Assembly: GCA_945957495.1 (NCBI GenBank)
Contig: CAMFLG010000248.1
Location: 1-5,463 of the forward strand
Reading direction: 5' to 3'
Source: an uncultured Pseudorhodobacter sp.
Lineage (GTDB): Bacteria; Pseudomonadota; Alphaproteobacteria; Rhodobacterales; Rhodobacteraceae
DNA length: 5,463 nucleotides
Made by a program: the position numbers and the translations under genes. Under the pieces are notes generated by a model. The model made no database searches, had not been told where the DNA came from, and saw only the letters and a program-made list of their open reading frames with translations. Below are positions 1-5,045 of this stretch, one piece after another (positions within the stretch are counted from its first letter, which is position 1; each line of letters opens with the position of its first letter).

Positions 1-1
1 G

Positions 2-205
2 CTGACGATCTGGTTCGACCCCGCCATGGCTTGGGAAGCGGCGCCGAGCGGCAAGTGTGGTGACCAGCGGAAGTGGATCGCGCGTGCGGTTGTTTCTGCG
101 GCCAAGTCGCATGTGGCGTTCGGGCTGACGCTGAAAGAGGCACGGCAGGCTGAGCGGTTGCTCGCATCAACTCCTGTTCGAGATGGGCTTGACTGGGAGC
201 GTTGA
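2..205 (+). pseudogene. IS5-family transposase, decayed N-terminal remnant
   Basis: An open frame enters from the window edge and stops at the TGA at 203-205 after 67 codons. It begins LTIWFDPAMAWEAAPSGK, which resembles the conserved N-terminus of IS5-family DDE transposases (typically SLTIWFDP.M.W...P.GKRG). After that the match weakens. The later stretch FGLTLKEARQAERLL...GLDW still aligns loosely with the FGMALRQTTGFVESLL..GLDW region of the family. The frame then stops, far short of the roughly 300-residue usual length and before any DDE catalytic residue, so no active enzyme can be made from it. The middle part (residues about 20-35) does not match the family and may reflect small frameshifts. 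It lies 37 bp from the 3' end of the broken nuclease gene and is the first of three insertion-sequence traces here. The family assignment rests on recognised motifs only; chance similarity in the second half is possible. Confidence 0.5.
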
Positions 206-242
206 TGCCGCTTAAATGGCACGCGCGGGCTGCCTTAGGACT

Positions 243-518
243 TCAGCACGTGCCGTAATAGCCGCCGGAATATCGGCAGTATTCGGTGGCAACGCCCGAA
301 CGGATCATCTCTGCCGCGATGTCGCTGCCGTTGGGCAAGATGCATTGGGCTACGAGGCGTCCATAGCGATCGATGTCCAGAACAGCGCAGCGAAGCTGTT
401 TGCCGGATATCAAACTGCGCAGGGTCGACGTTGCGGCTGAGCCGCCCGCGGGTTCCATTCCGGGGCATCAAGGCCCCACACACGAATTCGACGTGACTCG
501 CCCTTAAGCGTGAAGGTA
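243..518 (-). pseudogene. Staphylococcal-nuclease-like (SNase/TNase) gene, frameshifted and IS-truncated
   Basis: SNase-fold enzymes cleave DNA and RNA with Ca2+ and are often exported. Reading leftwards from 518, one frame gives TFTLKGESRRIRVWGLDAPEWN, the first half of an SNase barrel. It retains counterparts of staphylococcal nuclease Arg35 (RIRVWG), Asp40 and Glu43 (LDAPE). At 448-454 the frame must shift (two bases missing or one extra) to continue as GGSAATSTLRSLISGKQLRC, then DIDRYGR (the Arg87 counterpart), and ends CRYSGGYYGTC with TGA at 245-243. The second segment alone forms a 71-codon frame with an ATG at 458, but that ATG is internal to the domain. The start, any signal peptide and the DGD part of the DGDT motif (Asp21 counterpart) are absent, because the IS3-family element joins at 518/519 exactly there. 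With two independent lesions this is a dead gene. The family call is strong, but substrate and localisation cannot be judged. Confidence 0.85.
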
Positions 519-543
519 TGGTAATCCCCCCAATTTTGACGGG
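519..543 (-). repeat. Right terminal repeat region of the IS3-family element
   Basis: On the + strand the end reads TGGTAATCCCCCCAATTTTG followed by ACGGG, starting with the TG typical of IS3-family termini and lying about 15 bp beyond the orfB stop codon. The partner left repeat is absent from the window, so repeat length and exact extent are inferred. The join to the nuclease frame supports 519 as the outermost base, give or take 1-4 bp for a target duplication. Confidence 0.6.
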
Positions 544-558
544 GTGCATCCGTAGAAC

Positions 559-1386
559 TTACGCGGCCATTTTCAGCTTCTGGGCGGGTGTGATGCCGCC
601 GATGCCCATGTTCGGGCGGTCGTTGTTATAAGTCCAGAGCCATTGCGTGGCGAAGTCTTGGGCCTCCTCGATGGTTTCGATGATGTATTGGTCCAGCCAC
701 TCATGCCGGACGGTGCGGTTGTAACGCTCGATGTAGGCGTTCTGCTGCGGCTGTCCGGGTTGGATGTGCTGGATGATGATGCCCCGTTTCTCAGCCCATT
801 CCATCAGCTTGCCACTGATGTATTCCGGGCCGTTGTCGACCCTGATCGTCCCGGGCTTGCCGCGCCACTCTATGATGCGGTCCAAGCTCCGGATGACCCG
901 CTCGGCGGGCAGGGAAAAGTCCACCTCGATGCCCAAGCCCTCGCGGTTGAAGTCGTCCAGAACGTTCAAGAGCCGGAACTGGCGACCATCGCCCAGCCGG
1001 TCGGCCATGAAGTCCATCGACCATGTGATATTGGGCGCATCCGGCACCGCCAGCACATCGGGCTTCTCCCGCTTCAGCCGCTTGCGGGGCTTGATCCGCA
1101 GATTCAGTTCCAACGCGCAATAGATGCGATAGACGCGCTTGTGGTTCCAAGGATGGCCTTTGACATTGCGCAAATGCAGGAAGCAGAGGCCGAAGCCCCA
1201 GGTCTTGCGGGCATCTGTCAGGCCCACCAGAAGATCGGCGATCTCTTCATTATCGTCCTTCAGCTTCGGACTGTAGCGATAGCTGGTCTCGCTGACGCCA
1301 AAGGCCCGACAGGCCAGCGCGATGCTGACCTTGTGGCGCGCCACCGCTTTCTCGGCCATCTCGCGGCGTTGAGATGGCCGCATCAT
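559..1386 (-). CDS. IS3-family transposase OrfB (DDE integrase core), orfA lost
   Basis: OrfB carries the catalytic domain of IS3-family transposases and is normally made as an OrfAB fusion through a -1 frameshift. From the ATG at 1386 the product is 275 residues, usual for OrfB. Residues about 10-40 (MAEKAVARHKVSIALACRAF, then GVSETSYRY) form the helix-turn-helix start, followed by an HTH_21-like segment to about 100. The rve domain follows, with the DDE triad at Asp125 (WSMDF), Asp184 (VDNGPEY) and Glu220 (NAYIERYN). The spacing of 35 residues between the last two is the family standard. The protein ends GGITPAQKLKMAA and the stop is at 561-559. The open frame continues upstream of 1386 for another 102 codons, but that stretch is antisense to the IS1111-type transposase and is not real OrfB. 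Without OrfA, the DNA-binding part and a promoter, independent activity is unlikely, although the catalytic residues are intact. Confidence 0.88.
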   Translation of the reverse strand: MMRPSQRREMAEKAVARHKVSIALACRAFGVSETSYRYSPKLKDDNEEIADLLVGLTDARKTWGFGLCFLHLRNVKGHPWNHKRVYRIYCALELNLRIKPRKRLKREKPDVLAVPDAPNITWSMDFMADRLGDGRQFRLLNVLDDFNREGLGIEVDFSLPAERVIRSLDRIIEWRGKPGTIRVDNGPEYISGKLMEWAEKRGIIIQHIQPGQPQQNAYIERYNRTVRHEWLDQYIIETIEEAQDFATQWLWTYNNDRPNMGIGGITPAQKLKMAA

Positions 1387-1393
1387 TAATGGG

Positions 1394-1407
1394 ATGGTCC
1401 GCCCCGC
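1394..1407 (+). repeat. Left subterminal inverted repeat of the IS1111-type element
   Basis: ATGGTCCGCCCCGC here is the exact reverse complement of 2726-2739. It lies 47 bp before the transposase start codon and a few bases inside the junction with the IS3-family fragment. Pairing does not extend contiguously on either side, so the repeat is 14 bp. Confidence 0.9.
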
Positions 1408-1453
1408 ACCCCGGCGTAGCATCGGGGGACACCACACCATACGGAGAGAAAGG

Positions 1454-2506
1454 ATGCGCACCAAACCTGATCCACAGACGACGGCCTTCGGCATCGACAT
1501 CGGCAAGAAGGTGTTCCACGTCGTCGCCCTGAACGCCGCCGGAGCGGTGATCCAGCGCGCGAAGTTCTCGCGCGATACGTTGATGGCCTTCTTCGATGCC
1601 GCGCCGAAGGCGCTGATCGGCATGGAGGCCTGCCCAGGCTCGCAATGGCTGGCGCGGCGGCTTGCCGCGATGGGCCATGATGCCCGGATCATCCCGGCGC
1701 GCTTCGTGAAGCCCTATGTCAAATCGAACAAGACAGACACGGTCGATGCGGCCGCCATCGCCGAAGCCGTCACGCGACCGACGATGCGCTTCGTCGAGGT
1801 TCGAACGCCCGAGCAAGTCGATCTGCAAGCCTTGCACCGCATCCGCGACCGTCTTGTCGGACAACGCACGGCGCTGATGAACCAGGCCCGTGCCTTCTGC
1901 CTCGAATATGGGTTGGCGATGCGGGTCGGCGGCGGCGGCTTCCATGCCGACATCCGGCGGCATCTGGACAATTCCGAGAACGATCTGACCCCAGCCATGC
2001 GGGTGCTGCTTGAAGAGCTGCTCGATGACCTCGCCTATATCGAGGGGCGCATCAAAACCGTGAACGGCAAGGTCGAGGCCTATGCCAGCCAGCATGACGC
2101 CGTCAGCCGCCTCGTGACCATCCCGGGCATCGGCGCGCTTGGCGCGACTGCGATTGTTGCCGCCGCAGGAGATGGACGCCAATTCCGCAAGGCGCGCGAT
2201 CTCGCCGCATGGCTGGGCTTGGTTCCCGCCGAGCATTCGACCGGGGGCAAGCAGACCCTTCTGGGCATCAGCAAGCGTGGCAATCGCTATGTGCGACGGC
2301 TGATCATTCACGGCGCGCGGTCCTGCTTTCTGCATCTAAACCGGGCGAACCACGCCCTTGGCGGCTGGCTCTCGGCGCTGGAAGCGCGAACCCATCGCAA
2401 CAAGGCCGTCGTGGCCTTGGCCAACAAGCTGACCCGGATCGTATGGGCCATCCTGACGAGGCCCGGCACCGTCTATCTGCAATCGAAAGGCGCAGCACAA
2501 AGCTGA
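1454..2506 (+). CDS. IS110-family (IS1111-type) DEDD transposase/recombinase
   Basis: This enzyme excises and inserts its element as a circle, using a RuvC-like DEDD domain plus a C-terminal Tnp_20 domain with a catalytic serine. In this family a non-coding guide RNA selects the target. The product has 350 residues, a normal length. The N-terminal domain shows Asp15 (FGIDIGKK), Glu58 (LIGMEAC), and Asp95 and Asp98 (NKTDTVDAAAIAEA), the complete acidic tetrad. A helical linker covers about 120-215. The C-terminal domain starts at TIPGIGALGATAIVA (222-236, helix-hairpin-helix-like) and continues through WLGLVPAEHSTGGK, where Ser262 is the expected nucleophile, to GNRYVRRLIIHGA. The start at 1454 is preferred over the upstream in-frame ATG at 1394. 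GGAGAGAAAGG sits just before it, it begins at the family-typical N-terminus, and 1394 lies inside the inverted repeat. No lesion is visible, so the protein should be functional. Confidence 0.93.
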   Translation: MRTKPDPQTTAFGIDIGKKVFHVVALNAAGAVIQRAKFSRDTLMAFFDAAPKALIGMEACPGSQWLARRLAAMGHDARIIPARFVKPYVKSNKTDTVDAAAIAEAVTRPTMRFVEVRTPEQVDLQALHRIRDRLVGQRTALMNQARAFCLEYGLAMRVGGGGFHADIRRHLDNSENDLTPAMRVLLEELLDDLAYIEGRIKTVNGKVEAYASQHDAVSRLVTIPGIGALGATAIVAAAGDGRQFRKARDLAAWLGLVPAEHSTGGKQTLLGISKRGNRYVRRLIIHGARSCFLHLNRANHALGGWLSALEARTHRNKAVVALANKLTRIVWAILTRPGTVYLQSKGAAQS

Positions 2507-2520
2507 TCCTTCGACTGCAG

Positions 2521-2725
2521 AACCGATTGCAGGGGAAAGTGATGACCAAACGGTTGATCGACCTCGGGTAAGCCACGCGCAAAAAAGCGGGACCCGATCC
2601 CGCACCACTAATCTGGAACCCGAGGCGCGGATCTCATCAAGGCCTTGCCGCCAAAAGCGGCTGACTGATCAGAGGCCGGATACATTTACGCAAGCCGGAC
2701 GGCCACGCACCACAACCTTGCAAAC
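2521..2725 (+). ncRNA. Candidate bridge/seek guide RNA region of the IS1111-type element
   Basis: This is the non-coding stretch between the transposase stop and the right inverted repeat, where IS1111-type elements encode the RNA that pairs with target and element ends. Perfect nested stems are visible. CCTCGGGT at 2562-2569 pairs with ACCCGAGG at 2618-2625 and encloses a hairpin, GCGGGA/TCCCGC (2587-2592 with 2598-2603). A second unit pairs GGCCT (2641-2645) with AGGCC (2673-2677) around GCCGC/GCGGC (2647-2651 with 2657-2661). A weaker 5-bp pairing links 2521-2525 to 2551-2555. Two successive stem-internal-loop units match the two-loop architecture known for these RNAs, the loops being guide candidates. 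The RNA's ends, promoter and guide bases cannot be read directly, and I found no convincing complementarity to the flanks by eye. Placement is inference from family knowledge plus the visible stems. Confidence 0.6.
2581..2603 (-). terminator. Terminator-like hairpin plus T-run, minus orientation
   Basis: Read on the minus strand, GCGGGA-TCGGG-TCCCGC (2603-2587) is a perfect 6-bp GC-rich stem with a 5-base loop, followed at once by TTTTTT (2586-2581). That is the form of an intrinsic terminator for transcripts entering the element from the permease side. On the + strand the same bases form the inner hairpin of the candidate guide RNA, preceded by six A's, so the terminator look could be incidental. 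Confidence 0.4.
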
Positions 2726-2739
2726 GCGGGGCGGACCAT
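2726..2739 (-). repeat. Right subterminal inverted repeat of the IS1111-type element
   Basis: GCGGGGCGGACCAT is the exact reverse complement of the left copy at 1394-1407. It marks the right limit of the element within a few bases, since the following ACATTTTTTCAGG does not match the sequence outside the left copy. Confidence 0.9.
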
Positions 2740-2742
2740 ACA

Positions 2743-2809
2743 TTTTTTCAGGATCGGTACTTCGGCATCGGGGCTTGCCCTTGCCGGACCGCCATGAAAC
2801 CCTGCCGAC
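2743..2809 (+). other. Short leader between the insertion sequence and the permease gene
   Basis: Together with the element's 3' non-coding part, this is the rest of a 303-base gene-free gap (2507-2809). It contains a TTTTTTC tract just outside the element and then plain GC-rich sequence. I see no convincing -35/-10 pair, no repeat and no continuation of IS3 orfA. The native upstream region of the permease operon may have been displaced, leaving only about 67 bp. Confidence 0.5.
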
Positions 2810-3736
2810 ATGTTGGACATCTTCCTCAAAACCCTGCCGTTTTTCGGTGTCATCGGCCTTGGCTTTGCTGCGGGCCGCGTGAAGTTCTTTACGCCCGAGG
2901 CGACGGCCTATCTGACAAAGTTCGTCTTCTACTTCGCGCTTTCGGCGATGCTGTTCGGCTTTGCTGCCAATCTTGATCTGCGCGCCCTGTTTTCCTGGGC
3001 CTTCGTACTGGCCTATACCAGTGCGACCGCCTTTGTCTGGCTGTTGGTGGCGGCGGTGGCGCTGTTTCGCGGCGCAAAGGCGGAAGAGGCGGTGTTTGAG
3101 GCACATACCGGGGTGATCGGTAACGTCGGCTTTCTGGGTATTCCGATGCTAACCATGTTGATGGGCCAGGCGGCAGTGGGGCCGGTGTTGCTGGTGCTGG
3201 CGGTGGATCTGGTGGTGTATTCCTCGATCCTAACGCTGCTGATCGCGGGGTTGCGGGAGGGGCGCATGTCACCCGCGATGTTCCGGGCGCTGGGGCTGGG
3301 CCTGCTGCGCAATCCGATGATCGTTTCGGTTATTCTGGGTATGGCCTGGGGGGCGACGGGCTGGGCGCTGCCCGTGCCGGTGAATGAGTTCATGACGATG
3401 CTGGGGGCAGCCGCCACACCCTGCGCGCTGTTTGCGATTGGCGCCAGCCTTGCCGGGCGCAGCGCCGAACGCTGGCAGGTGGCGGGTTGGCTGAGTTTTG
3501 CCAAACTGGTGCTGCATCCGGCCGCGGCGGCCATGGCCGCGCTTGTGCTGTTCCCGGTAGAACGCTATGCCGCTGGCGTCATGATTGCGGCGGCCTCTTT
3601 GCCAGTGGCGGGGAACGTCTTTATTCTGGCACAGCATTTCGGGGTGGCACCGCAACGGGTGTCCACCGCAATTCTGATATCGACGGCTGCATCGGTTCTG
3701 ACGGTGACAGCGGTGATTGCATTGGTGGCGGGCTAA
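2810..3736 (+). CDS. AEC-family (auxin efflux carrier-like) membrane transporter
   Basis: AEC proteins (Mem_trans family) are inner-membrane permeases. Bacterial members with known substrates export or exchange small organic anions such as malate or malonate, but most have none assigned. The 308-residue product is of family length and almost wholly hydrophobic. Transmembrane segments can be placed at about 3-21, 34-54, 61-86, 100-118, 121-147, 161-185, 192-215, 225-249, 254-276 and 283-306. Family-like motifs are NVGFLGIPML (105-114), NPMIVSVILGM (168-178), CALFAIGASL (205-214) and ASLPVAGNVFILAQ (262-275). The start MLDIFLKTLPFFGVIGLGF fits the usual AEC N-terminus, although no clear ribosome binding site precedes it; the other nearby ATG, at 2793, is out of frame. 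fghA follows after 9 bp, so the two are probably one transcript. An IS1111-type element ends about 67 bp upstream and may have altered expression. Transport of a metabolite tied to formaldehyde oxidation is possible but unproven. Confidence 0.9.
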   Translation: MLDIFLKTLPFFGVIGLGFAAGRVKFFTPEATAYLTKFVFYFALSAMLFGFAANLDLRALFSWAFVLAYTSATAFVWLLVAAVALFRGAKAEEAVFEAHTGVIGNVGFLGIPMLTMLMGQAAVGPVLLVLAVDLVVYSSILTLLIAGLREGRMSPAMFRALGLGLLRNPMIVSVILGMAWGATGWALPVPVNEFMTMLGAAATPCALFAIGASLAGRSAERWQVAGWLSFAKLVLHPAAAAMAALVLFPVERYAAGVMIAAASLPVAGNVFILAQHFGVAPQRVSTAILISTAASVLTVTAVIALVAG

Positions 3737-3745
3737 GGGGGCAAC

Positions 3746-4576
3746 ATGAAAACCATTTCGGAAAACCGGGCATTTGGCGGCGTTCAGGGGGTGTATAGCC
3801 ACGCCTCAACCGCCACGGGCACGGAAATGACCTTTGGTCTGTTCCTGCCGGTCGAGGCGGAAACCGGCGCGGTTCCGGTGCTGTGGTATCTGTCGGGTCT
3901 GACCTGCACGCATGAAAACGCCATGGTCAAGGCGGGCGCACAGCGTTGGGCGGCAGAGCTGGGCATCGCGCTGGTGTTCCCCGATACCAGCCCGCGCGGC
4001 GACGGTGTGGCCAATGATGCAGCGTTCGATCTGGGGCAAGGCGCGGGGTTTTATGTGAACGCCACGCAATCGCCGTGGTCGCCGCATTTCCGCATGTGGG
4101 ACTATGTGACGGAAGAGTTGCCCCGCGTCTTGTTCAACGCCTTCCCGATTGCCGAAGAGGCGCAGGCAATTACCGGGCACTCTATGGGCGGCCATGGCGC
4201 GCTGACCATCGCGATGAGCTTTCCGGGCCGCTTCGCCTCGGTTTCGGCCTTTGCGCCGATCTGCAATCCCACAGCGTCCGATTGGGGTCGCAAACAGTTC
4301 ACCGCGTATCTTGGCCCGGATGAGGCCGGCTGGGCGCCGCATGATGCGTCCTTGCTGATGAAGAAACGCGGCTTTGATGGCCCGATGCTGATTGATCAGG
4401 GCACGGCGGATCAGTTCATTGATTTGCTGAAACCCGAATCCCTTGCCACCGCGATGACGGAGCATCGGCAAGGTGGTAGTTTCCGCATGCAAAAGGGCTA
4501 TGATCACAGCTACTTTTTCGTCTCGACCTTCATGGAGGAACATATGGCATTTCACGCGGCGGCCCTGCATGCTTAG
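3746..4576 (+). CDS. fghA: S-formylglutathione hydrolase
   Basis: The enzyme hydrolyses S-formylglutathione to formate and glutathione, the step after glutathione-dependent formaldehyde dehydrogenase in cytoplasmic formaldehyde oxidation. The 276-residue product is a full-length esterase-D-type alpha/beta hydrolase. It shows YLSGLTCTHEN (48-58, oxyanion-hole region with the conserved Cys54), the nucleophile elbow GHSMGGHGAL with Ser146, FAPICNP (169-175), QGTADQF with Asp222, and GYDHSYFF with His254. These give a complete Ser-Asp-His triad. Further family blocks are FPDTSPRG (78-85) and GFYVNATQSPW (101-111). AAGGGGG at 3735-3741, overlapping the permease stop codon, is a good ribosome binding site and supports the ATG at 3746. 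Only 9 bp separate it from the permease, and its last 8 bp overlap the next gene. The dehydrogenase partner (GSH-FDH/adhC type) is not in the window. Homologues also hydrolyse other short esters, but the family call is firm. Confidence 0.95.
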   Translation: MKTISENRAFGGVQGVYSHASTATGTEMTFGLFLPVEAETGAVPVLWYLSGLTCTHENAMVKAGAQRWAAELGIALVFPDTSPRGDGVANDAAFDLGQGAGFYVNATQSPWSPHFRMWDYVTEELPRVLFNAFPIAEEAQAITGHSMGGHGALTIAMSFPGRFASVSAFAPICNPTASDWGRKQFTAYLGPDEAGWAPHDASLLMKKRGFDGPMLIDQGTADQFIDLLKPESLATAMTEHRQGGSFRMQKGYDHSYFFVSTFMEEHMAFHAAALHA

Positions 4577-5045
4577 GCGGTTTTTTCTGATCCTTGTCGC
4601 GGCACTGGCATTTGCGGCGCCGGTTTGGGCGGGGGATGCCGAAAATCAGGTTCTGGCGCAGGTGAACGCGGCCCGGGCCAAGAAGGGTTGCGCACCACTC
4701 GTCATGGACGCCAAGCTGTCGAAATCGGCCTATGGCCATGCCAAGGCGATGGCAGAGAAGAATTTCTTCAGCCACACCGGGGCCAATGGCAGTACCTCGA
4801 AAAGCCGGGCGCATGCGGCGGGCTACAAGTCGAATTTCATTGGCGAAAATGTCGGTATGGGGCAGGCTTCGGCGGCGGATGTGTTCAGCAACTGGATGGC
4901 CAGCAAGGGCCACCGAGCCAACATTCTGGATTGCCGGTTCAGCGAAACCGGCATCGGCGTGTTCTATCAGCCCGATGACAAGCCTTTGCCGGGGCGGACC
5001 TATGCGGCCAAATACTATTGGGTCGAAGTTTTTGCGCGGCCATGA
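4569..5045 (+). CDS. Secreted CAP/SCP-domain protein (first of tandem pair)
   Basis: CAP-superfamily (SCP/PR-1-like) proteins are small, usually exported, and biochemically undefined in most bacteria. The 158-residue product opens with a signal peptide: MLRR, a hydrophobic core at 5-17, and a probable cleavage after Ala21 (PVWA before GDAE). The CAP domain runs from about 25 to 156. It includes HAKAMAEKNFFSHTG (57-71), GENVGMG (92-98), NWMASKGHRANIL (108-120) and ETGIGVFY (126-133). His69, Glu93 and His115 correspond to the CAP cavity residues. Cys41 and Cys122 probably form a disulphide, consistent with export. The frame is open further upstream to an ATG at 4473, but that part lies inside fghA. 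The start at 4569 gives the signal peptide and an 8-bp overlap (ATGCTTAG) with the fghA stop. No clear ribosome binding site is seen, so translation is probably coupled to fghA. Confidence 0.9.
   Translation: MLRRFFLILVAALAFAAPVWAGDAENQVLAQVNAARAKKGCAPLVMDAKLSKSAYGHAKAMAEKNFFSHTGANGSTSKSRAHAAGYKSNFIGENVGMGQASAADVFSNWMASKGHRANILDCRFSETGIGVFYQPDDKPLPGRTYAAKYYWVEVFARP

Larger units (their letters stand above)
519..1390 (-). mobile_element. IS3-family insertion sequence, left part (including orfA) missing
   Basis: The fragment carries orfB and the right terminus of an IS3-family element. On the minus strand it ends ...GGGGGGATTACCA, with the terminal CA expected of IS3-family ends. The next bases, TACCTTCACG, resume the nuclease reading frame, which fixes the boundary near 518/519. 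At the other side, orfB-like sequence runs to about 1386-1390 and then meets the IS1111-type element. No orfA, no left inverted repeat and no programmed-frameshift site are visible, and the sequence beyond the IS1111-type element (from 2743) does not continue orfA either. The element is therefore truncated and cannot move on its own; target-site duplication cannot be tested. The left boundary is uncertain by several bases. Confidence 0.85.
1391..2742 (+). mobile_element. IS110-family (IS1111-type) insertion sequence, apparently complete
   Basis: The element is defined by a DEDD transposase gene flanked by a perfect 14-bp inverted repeat at 1394-1407 and 2726-2739. Inverted repeats lying a few bases inside the ends are characteristic of the IS1111 group of the IS110 family; the IS110 group proper lacks them. 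The layout also fits that group: about 60 bp before the gene and about 220 bp of non-coding DNA after it. Its left side interrupts the IS3-family fragment, while its right side abuts chromosomal DNA 5' of a permease gene, so insertion was accompanied or followed by loss of IS3 sequence. IS110-family elements usually make no target duplication, and none is evident. The exact ends are uncertain by about 3-7 bp, since the terminal bases outside the repeat cannot be set without an empty site. Confidence 0.85.

Noticed and set aside
235..549. 104-codon minus-strand frame across the nuclease remnant
   Set aside because: It reads the nuclease region in the wrong frame. The SNase motifs appear in the two other minus-strand frames, and this one starts inside the IS3 end.
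643..1389. 248-codon + strand open frame
   Set aside because: It is antisense to the well-supported IS3 OrfB with its DDE triad. The translation has no recognisable domain and reflects GC-rich shadow coding.
1250..2335. 361-codon minus-strand open frame spanning both insertion sequences
   Set aside because: It crosses the IS junction, is antisense to the DEDD transposase, overlaps the start of orfB in another frame, and shows no family motif.
2740..2752. TTTTTT tract after the right inverted repeat as a + strand terminator
   Set aside because: No self-complementary stem directly precedes it; the GC-rich bases before it pair with the distant left repeat, not locally.
2669..3106. 145-codon minus-strand frame running from the permease gene into the IS end, considered as lost IS3 orfA
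   Set aside because: It has no helix-turn-helix or leucine-zipper pattern of OrfA and is mostly antisense to the AEC gene.
4473..4568. Upstream extension of the first CAP gene to an earlier ATG
   Set aside because: It would add 32 residues encoded inside fghA and bury the clear signal peptide that begins at 4569.
3269..4570. Long minus-strand frames opposite the permease and fghA
   Set aside because: They are shadows of confidently identified + strand genes, rich in Arg/Pro/His without motifs.
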